Source: Leptasterias polaris
Lineage: Eukaryota > Echinodermata > Asteroidea > Forcipulatida > Asteriidae
Assembly (NCBI GenBank): GCA_037783415.1
Contig: JAZGTN010000095.1
Location: forward strand, 1,178,001-1,242,000
Reading direction: 5' to 3'
Length of the DNA: 64,000 bases
Shown here in pieces: positions 58,101 through 64,000 of this stretch (positions within the stretch are counted from its first letter, which is position 1; each line of letters starts with the position of its first letter). Under the pieces are notes generated by a model, which was given only the letters and a program-made list of their open reading frames with translations, was not told the DNA's origin and made no database searches. The position numbers and the translations under genes are program-made.

Positions 58101-61100
58101 GGCAATAATTGTCTATTTTTCTTGGATTCATTCGAATACCCACTCATAAGTCTCATTCCCTCCCACACCTTTTTCATATTGTTCTGAGTCGAGTATTTTC
58201 AATCTTGTTCTTGTATTTAGCTTTCTCTGTCTTGATAATACGCTTCAGTTCCTTTTGAATTCCTTTAAGTTGCATTTTGTCACCTTGTCCGAAGATCTGC
58301 TTCTTCCTATTAATCACATCTTTAACTTCCTTTGTCACCCAGGGTTTGTTATTTGGGTAGATTTTTACCTCCTTCGTGGAAATGGCATTTTTGGTACAAA
58401 AGTTAATGTAGCTGCTAACCGCATCTACAAGATCATTCAAATCAGGGTTGGCCTCAATAAATACATTCCAGTCAGTGCATTCTAATGATGCTTGCAACTC
58501 ACTCAAGGAATCTCTATTCCATTGTTGAACGGACATAATCTTTGGTTTCTGACGTTGCACTAGTGGTCGATAAGTTGGTAACAAAAACACTAAATTGTGG
58601 TCTGCTTGACCCAGCTGAGGGAGAGGGGAGGCAGTATACGCTCCTTTAACGTTCGAGTAGAGATCAAGGGTTGCTGTACCACGTGTAGGACAGTTGACAT
58701 ATTGGTTGTATTGAACACTGCTCTTCTTTAAAGAGGCATGGTTGAAATTGCCATTAATGGTAACCATGGCAACCATGGCATCTGGGTTAGATCGTTCAAT
58801 ATCATGAATAGCTGAACACAATTCCTTGGCACCCTGCTTAGCAACTGACCGGTTAGGAATGTATATTGTTGCACACACAACATGAGAAAATTCTCGGGGT
58901 AGGTAGTATGGGCGTAAACTGACCGTCAAAATTTCCAAGTTTGGGGAACATGAATGGCGTTTAATCACTGCATTGTTCGGATGGCACCATTTCTCATTAA
59001 CGTACAAACAAACTCCACCACCACAAGCTTTTTCTGTGTCGTTTAAGTTCCTATCTCCTCGTAGCAATTTAAACCCATCTATTGCCACATGCTCATCTCG
59101 GTCGATATCCTTAAGCCATGTTTCAGTGAATGACATGAGGGAAATGTTTCTGTAATCCTGCAGATACCGGGTATTTGCTTGAAGTTCATCACTCTTATTT
59201 CTCAATGATTGTACATTGCCAATTATAACAGAGGGTAAATATGGTCTGAACCTACGTTTTCGTGTAAGTTTCTTTACCCAAGTACCAGCTTTGCCTCGTT
59301 TTCGACGTCGCATACCTTTTGGCAAGTCCAGATTCAATAGCCAAGCATTGTCATGCAAATGTCGGACGTCCATAGCGTGCAGCTCTGCAGCAGAATATCG
59401 AATAGGAGTTTGTTGGCAACGAAAAACCAACATTTTCACACAATCCAAATGTTGAAACTAGTAGTAACATACATAGTCCCAGGCACAAACATTTAATACT
59501 TCGGTTAGTGACATCCATGTCGGTATTAAGATCAGTAAGACATAAAAACAGTTAAAAAAGCACAGAGACAAATTGCGAGCTGTGTCACCACATGAGCAGC
59601 GCCAATGACACACGTTTCCATAAGCAAGACAATTAACTGCTTTGTCCTTCGGATGGGATGTAAAGCCGTACACTGTAGGTCCCATGTGTTGTGTAATGCA
59701 CATAAAAGAACCATTACACATAACACTAAGAGAAGGGGTTTGCCCTGGTGTTTTCTGGTAAGGTTGGCTGCGGACCCGCTACATGGTGCTCTTTTATACC
59801 GGTAGGTCTTTGTATATTTCAAACATTAGCGCTTTGAGATGCCCTTTGGTGTGATAAGCGCTAGGGCCTATATATAAAAACTGATATTATTTTTATTATG
59901 ATCCCCTGCATAGCATTTGGTCAGTAACTGTATGTTACATGTACATAATAAATTAATACTGTACTTTTTTCTTTCAGTCGCTAGAAGGACACTACCAAAT
60001 TCTAGGCTGGAATTCCCTTTTTGCTTTTAGGATAATACTTCACCTTTTTCTATTTTTCTTTGTAGCGAAAGAGACCTTACTGCATGGACAAGAAGCGGAA
60101 GATTGCTTAAAGATTGTTAAGAAAGCACTCTCGTTTCACAAGGCACACGCTGACGCGATGTGTATGTCGAGGTTCAACAGCCAGATGAACCTGTCTGCGA
60201 GGGTGCACACCATGAGGAATTTTTCAGAAGTCATGATTCTAGTCGGAGAACAAGAGTTCAGGGATGAAGCTGAGGATCTGAGTCCAAAATCTAGCAATCT
60301 TCTGTACAACCCTAAGACTTGTAAATGGGAGGAGCTACCCCAGTCGCCTTTTGAAAGTAGTTTTGAATTCACCACAGCAGCTACAAACATCAATAATGAT
60401 GTGTTGGTATTGACCAGTCAACATCGAACCTGGCTGTACATAACACGTGAGAAGAAGTGGTCATTGTTGAGCAATCAGATGGAACACCGTAATGGTGGAT
60501 GTCTGGTGACCCATCAGAACCAGGCATTTGTTCTGGGTGGTTTGATGCCACTTGCACCTTCCCACATGACCAGTGTTCAGTATTTCCATGCAGTCACTAA
60601 GCAGTGGCTGGATTGTTCACCTTTGATCAGTGGTCTAACTCGCACCACAGCTGTAGACTGTCTGGATAAGATCTATGTTCTAGGAAGTACAGGGTCACGA
60701 TTGGTCTCTGAGATGTTCTGTTACTCCTCTCACTCCAGTAACTGGGTCAAGAGTTTGCCACTGTCACAGCGATTAATAAACCCAAAGATGGTTGCTGTCA
60801 AGGGCTGCTTGTATGTCCTCGGTCATCTTGATGACTTCACCATGGCAATGCTCAAACATGATGTCCTTGCTGAAACGTGGAGTGACATGGATGCACCGTT
60901 AGTGGCAAGGAAGAACGCCCCGCTCGCAGTTTGCAACAACAAAATCTACCTCTTTGGTGGCAAGGTGGTGGGAAACGATTACCAACAGACAGATGAGTTT
61001 ACAATCGAGTGTTACAACCCGGAAACTGAAATTTGGAGCATCCATGATGAATCACCACGGTTACTGACCGGACATCAGACAGTCACTATATTAAACCCTG

Positions 61101-61141
61101 CCTTCCCACCTGCGCTACATTTTGGTCCAAAGAAACACTGA
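55104..61141 (+). CDS. BTB-BACK-kelch protein (KLHL-like), 614 aa, two coding exons
   Basis: Exons 55104-55872 and 60066-61141 join in phase 1 (donor G|GTACGT, acceptor TTTGTAG) to give 614 residues. The first carries a BTB/POZ domain (about 45-150; HRVVLAAVIPYFRAMFTSGM is typical) and most of BACK (EFLKFSLEQIEEFI, VMRWVKHD). The second carries divergent kelch repeats (FVLGGLMPL, IYLFGGKVVGNDY; others lack the double Gly). Such proteins usually recruit substrates to Cullin-3 ubiquitin ligases; the substrate is unknown. A splice acceptor (CCTTTTCAG, 55062-55070) just upstream of the ATG implies a 5' noncoding exon. The ATG at 55104 is chosen because upstream in-frame sequence lies before that acceptor. 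The intron contains a LINE on the other strand. Confidence 0.88.
56264..56345 (+). repeat. tRNA-like/SINE scrap in the kelch intron
   Basis: TGGCTGTGTGGTCC ... GCGGGTCGTGGGTTCGAGTC resembles a Pol III B box (GGTTCGAGTCC). There is no full cloverleaf. It directly adjoins the tail of the antisense LINE. Confidence 0.45.
56586..57273 (-). pseudogene. LINE reverse transcriptase C-terminal parts
   Basis: The frame at 56875-57273 carries the RT catalytic FADD box and LNVSKTKEMVIDYRK plus RYKYLGVIFDNELGWHEHVD. A further shift leads to 56586-56954 (FYDTVIASVWGYCLICWGGN, DRIDRIIKAAGRIL). Both segments are typical of the region after the palm domain. At least two frameshifts separate the pieces. Confidence 0.85.
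57254..58177 (-). pseudogene. LINE reverse transcriptase, N-terminal half
   Basis: Contains SKAAGPDGISAKVLQSC, ELRPVALTAIPMKGCERL, FAYQGNRSCSDAILTVL and motif A VMFFDFSSAFNTIQPHIL. The frame is lost near 57350, just before the 'PQGTVLAP' region, so the FADD catalytic box lies in another frame (56875-57273, CPLIKFADDTAMIG). Broken, hence inactive. Confidence 0.88.
58174..59448 (-). pseudogene. LINE apurinic-type endonuclease, 424-aa frame
   Basis: An AP-endonuclease-like (EEP) domain with IIGNVQSLRNKSDEL, MSFTETWL (catalytic Glu) and GGGVCLYVNEKWC. The usual GDFNH is GNFNH here (TINGNFNHASL), so a conserved catalytic Asp is changed to Asn, and the usual SDH reads ADH (GQADHNLVF). The frame stops at 58174 just before the RT frame begins at 58177, by a frameshift. 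Start ATG at 59448. Confidence 0.85.
59530..59880 (-). repeat. Dispersed repeat family C, second copy
   Basis: Reverse-complement match to 20549-20700 (CCTTCGGATGGGATGTAAAG, TAGGTCCCATGTGTTG, TAATGCACATAAAAGAACC). It is followed by GCGCTTTGAGATGCCCTTTG ... AAGCGCTAGGGCCTATATA, a string common at the ends of dispersed repeats. Confidence 0.65.
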
Positions 61142-61179
61142 ATGTTTCAGCTGTAAAGCTGATGTCCTCCTCTTTCTTT

Positions 61180-61893
61180 GATAGTAATTGTAAACCCTGA
61201 ATCTAGCTATCATCACCATTAATTATTTTAATAATTATAGTTTCTAGAAAACCCCATTATCCCCAATTATCAAGCTTCTGTCCAGTTCCTTGACCAAGGA
61301 CTCAACCCCATAAATCACCTAAATCACCTATGTGGTAGGCCACCTGATACACCTATGGACTTGCACCGACCTCCACTATTATCCGGTCAGTGACCAAGGC
61401 TTACCTATTCCCTATATAATGTCAATTGTTTCTAAATGTAATCATTCTTGGTAGTGTAACACAAAAGATATTGATGGGTGCTACTTGAGCAGGCCGATAA
61501 GAGGTGTAGAGATGTAGACGACAGAAAGAGGAAGGCAGACACATACTGTATACTGGGCTGTATAGGAATTTTATTAAACTATTCCTGGCTGATGGTATAA
61601 CAGAAGAAACTGGATTGGGCCACATGGGCTAACCAGAACTCTACCAAGAATAAAATACATTTAGAAACAATTGACATTATATAGGGAATAGGAAGGCTTG
61701 GTCACTGACAGGATAAAAGTGGAGGTCAGTGCAAGTGATTTATGGGGTTGAGTCCTTGGTCAAGGAACTGGACGGAAGCATGATAATTGGGGATAATGGG
61801 TTTAAGGTTGGACTGAGGCTGTTGTTTTTAGAAACTATTATTAAAATAATTAATGGTGATGATAGCTAGATTCGGGGTTTACATTACTTTTAT
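61180..61893. repeat. Large (about 710-bp) palindrome just after the kelch gene
   Basis: The left arm (61180-61455: AATCTAGCTATCATCACCAT, TTATTTTAATAAT, TCCTTGACCAAGGACTCAAC, ATATAATGTCAATTGTTTCT) is repeated inverted at 61630-61893 with a few differences. The loop of about 170 bp has no recognisable gene. It starts 40 bases after the kelch stop codon, so it lies in the 3' UTR. The right arm holds the first clear AATAAA (about 61650). Confidence 0.8.
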
Positions 61894-62450
61894 CTGGGGA
61901 AAGAAAATGTCCTCATTTTCAAAGTGTCAAAATTAAACAAGGGCATAACAACCAAAAACAATTGCTAACTGTAATAATGTCATTAATATAAGCATGTATT
62001 TAGTAAACGGGAAGTGAAAGTGGAAGTGAACCAGAAAGTGCAAAATCGGTAATGGATATGAATTGGTCGCCAGGGGACATGGCAGTGGCAGTAAACCACT
62101 GCTTTGGTCGATGGGAGAAATGTAAGGTTTTAACCTGTTGTAGTGGACCCGTTGAGGTTTTGATTTCGGGTCATGGATGTCAACAATGTTATATGTGACT
62201 CCTCATTTTCAACATAAGCACAATTAATCGATAGATAGAAAATGAGCCCATTTGTTGAAAAGAAAAATGAAGATTATAACTGTACTAAGCTAAAATATAA
62301 TAATTATGAAAAAAACCAACAACAAAGTGTAATCATTAAAAGGAAATTAGTAATACAAATCGATAAATTATAAAAGAAATTGAAGGATTATGTTTTAAAA
62401 AAACAAAACAAAAACCCTCTAAACTTGTAAAAGATATTTGAAATGTATAA
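61894..62450. other. Unassigned DNA
   Basis: AT-rich with no convincing open frame, repeat or RNA gene. Confidence 0.5.
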
Positions 62451-62544
62451 ATCGCATCCCCTTAAGGTGATCCCCTGGCTACCTCTTCCCAAGTTGTATA
62501 ATAAACTTGGGTGTGATCCCTGGCTGCACGGCAGCTATATGGCT

Positions 62545-62710
62545 TCTGACTGGCATCCCAAACAATGATATTGACAAAATAGGGAGACCGCCAACCTAGG
62601 GCTAGACAGCTCAGTTGTTAGAGCGCCATTAGAGCGCCAGCATGTTAAACCGGAGGTCGTAGGTTCAAATCCCACTCTAGTAAACTTTTCTTTGTTCAAC
62701 CCCAAATACA
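62545..62710 (+). mobile_element. tRNA-derived SINE, second copy
   Basis: The core ATTGACAAAATAGGGAGAC is followed by a tRNA-like A box (TAGACAGCTCAGTTGTTAGA) with a short internal duplication (AGAGCGCCATTAGAGCGCC). A B box (GGTTCAAATCC) follows, and the tail is CTTTTCTTTGTTCAACCCC. It matches the minus-strand copy at 22085-22265. The broken arm makes it a poor tRNA gene. Confidence 0.75.
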
Positions 62711-64000
62711 AAAAACCCACTTTACAAACGAAGTACAATAACTATAGGATTGGTTGTTATACATGTTGATACCAGTTGCAATCCTCCAAATATACATTTC
62801 CCTCTAAAATATTTCTGTCTAGAAAGCATGTGAAGACCTCCCCCCCCCCCCCCAACGTCCTTGACAATACCTCAACTGGTTCAAAAACAGCTGTTTTTTT
62901 ATAACAAACAAATCCAAAAAGACAGGATATGAATGAATGTCACATTCTTGTCCTTATCTACATGTAACATCAGTTTTTGAAAAAACACCACTCAAATGTG
63001 TCGTCATTCATTCATATTCTGTTTTTCAAGAAAGTCCTGCTGAAAACTTAATAGCACTGGTTGATAATTAACAGCGCTGTACTATAAGGTTAGGTGAGGT
63101 CAGACAATACATGTAAGTACTACATTTACACCCAGTAGACTGTGAAAGCTTGCAAATTTGAAGTTCTGAAACCCAAGTTGGTCCCAACCATGAGTTTTAT
63201 GTGTACTCGGATTTTATTTGTTAAAATCATTTAGTTTCACATAGTTTATGGCTATAAAAACTACAAAATTAAGTAATGAAATATGTGAAAGTAAATTTGA
63301 CAGATCAACAAAGAAAACCTGAGCATAGGACTTGATCTCCACTTCTGGTTACTTGTACAATTCAGAATTTTGCCCAAATGTTGTTCGTGTTATCAACCTA
63401 CAGTGAATGGGTTTAAAAAAAAAAAAAAACATCTTCGTCCCAAGTTTTAATTTGGTCTCAATGTTAAAGGGTGTGTACAACATTGATAAGATTGAAAATA
63501 GAAATGTTCACAGATTTGCACATAACTTACATGGTATAAAGATGGTCATGGAGGAAAACTTCAATTGAAATAGTTTTGCTTGAAATGCTATAGTTTTTAA
63601 GAAATTAGTAAAACAATTAATCTTTATAAACTGGTGATAAAATCTGATGTTTGAAAACAGTGAAAACATAATGGGGTTTCACTGTTTTCTCATGATTCTG
63701 AAGACCGATTAAGCTGAAACTTTCACAGGTTTGTTATTTTGTATATATGTTGGGTCACTGGTCTTTGACAATTACCAATGTTGTATGATGTCTTTAAGCT
63801 TGAGTCGTGCTTGAATGGTCAAACAATCTGGTCACCAGTGGTTGTTTGTATCAAAAGAATTTGCCAATTTTGTTTAATTGCCTGACGTTTCAACCCTAGC
63901 AAAGTCTTTTTCGATGGAATAAGAATTTGGTAAAAAGAGGGTTAAAACATAATTTACATAATTTAGACCAAATGTTGTATGAATGTTAAATGTAAGAGTT
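62711..64000. other. Unassigned DNA with a poly-C run and a repeat copy
   Basis: A poly-C run lies near 62839-62853. Positions 63670-63775 are the plus-strand copy of repeat family E (see 23671-23770). No gene is seen. Confidence 0.5.

Larger units (their letters stand above)
56346..59460 (-). mobile_element. CR1/Jockey-superfamily LINE, antisense in the kelch intron
   Basis: About 3.1 kb on the minus strand: endonuclease, reverse transcriptase, and at the 3' end an (AATTG)n tail (56346-56370), as seen in CR1/L2/Rex1-like elements that end in short tandem repeats instead of poly(A). No separate ORF1 is seen upstream of 59448, so the copy may be 5'-truncated or ORF1-less. The intron insertion is antisense to the host gene, the orientation usually tolerated. 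Confidence 0.85.

Noticed and set aside
62595..62690. A tRNA gene with A and B boxes
   Set aside because: The stem is broken by an internal duplication of GAGCGCC and the flanks match another copy at 22085-22265; it is a SINE.

Overview
This is animal (metazoan) nuclear DNA: AT-rich, with spliced genes, GT-AG introns and very many short transposons. A full vitellogenin gene that lacks a poly-serine (phosvitin) tract, carried in repeat-rich DNA, suggests a marine invertebrate deuterostome. A sea star or other echinoderm is my best guess, but nothing here fixes the species.

Layout. Positions 1-4650 are intergenic, with several short inverted-repeat elements. Positions 4687-29600 hold one complete plus-strand vitellogenin gene: a TATA box and octamer, 31 coding exons whose phases all agree, 1,596 codons plus stop, and a 3' UTR with poly(A) signals. 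Its introns carry a 34-bp minisatellite, a 24-bp satellite, a tRNA-derived SINE, many MITEs, a duplicated decoy splice acceptor and a decayed copy of the last exon. Positions 29600-37970 hold repeats and remains of minus-strand coding DNA: a frameshifted kinase-like domain and a two-exon module present twice. Positions 37975-40974 are a decayed 3-kb piggyBac element with about 250-bp inverted termini. Positions 41900-49530 are almost all mobile DNA: a reverse-transcriptase scrap, a palindromic TA-flanked MITE, a fold-back element and a 1.45-kb TIR element. Positions 49646-54950 look like one 5.3-kb DNA element with matching inverted ends that carries a spliced DUF4806-domain gene. Positions 55104-61141 are a two-exon BTB-BACK-kelch gene whose single intron contains an antisense, broken LINE. 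The window ends in a 700-bp palindrome, a SINE copy and unassigned DNA.

How the parts relate. Vitellogenin (a secreted yolk lipid carrier) and the kelch protein (a likely Cullin-3 adaptor) are unrelated neighbours. Much of the remaining identifiable sequence is mobile or tandemly repeated. The least expected items are the DUF4806-carrying element, two fold-back elements sharing TATGG...CCATA ends and near-identical 6-bp target duplications, and several cases where repeats or duplications touch vitellogenin splice sites. All gene structures were read by eye from splice signals and phase; no search was run.
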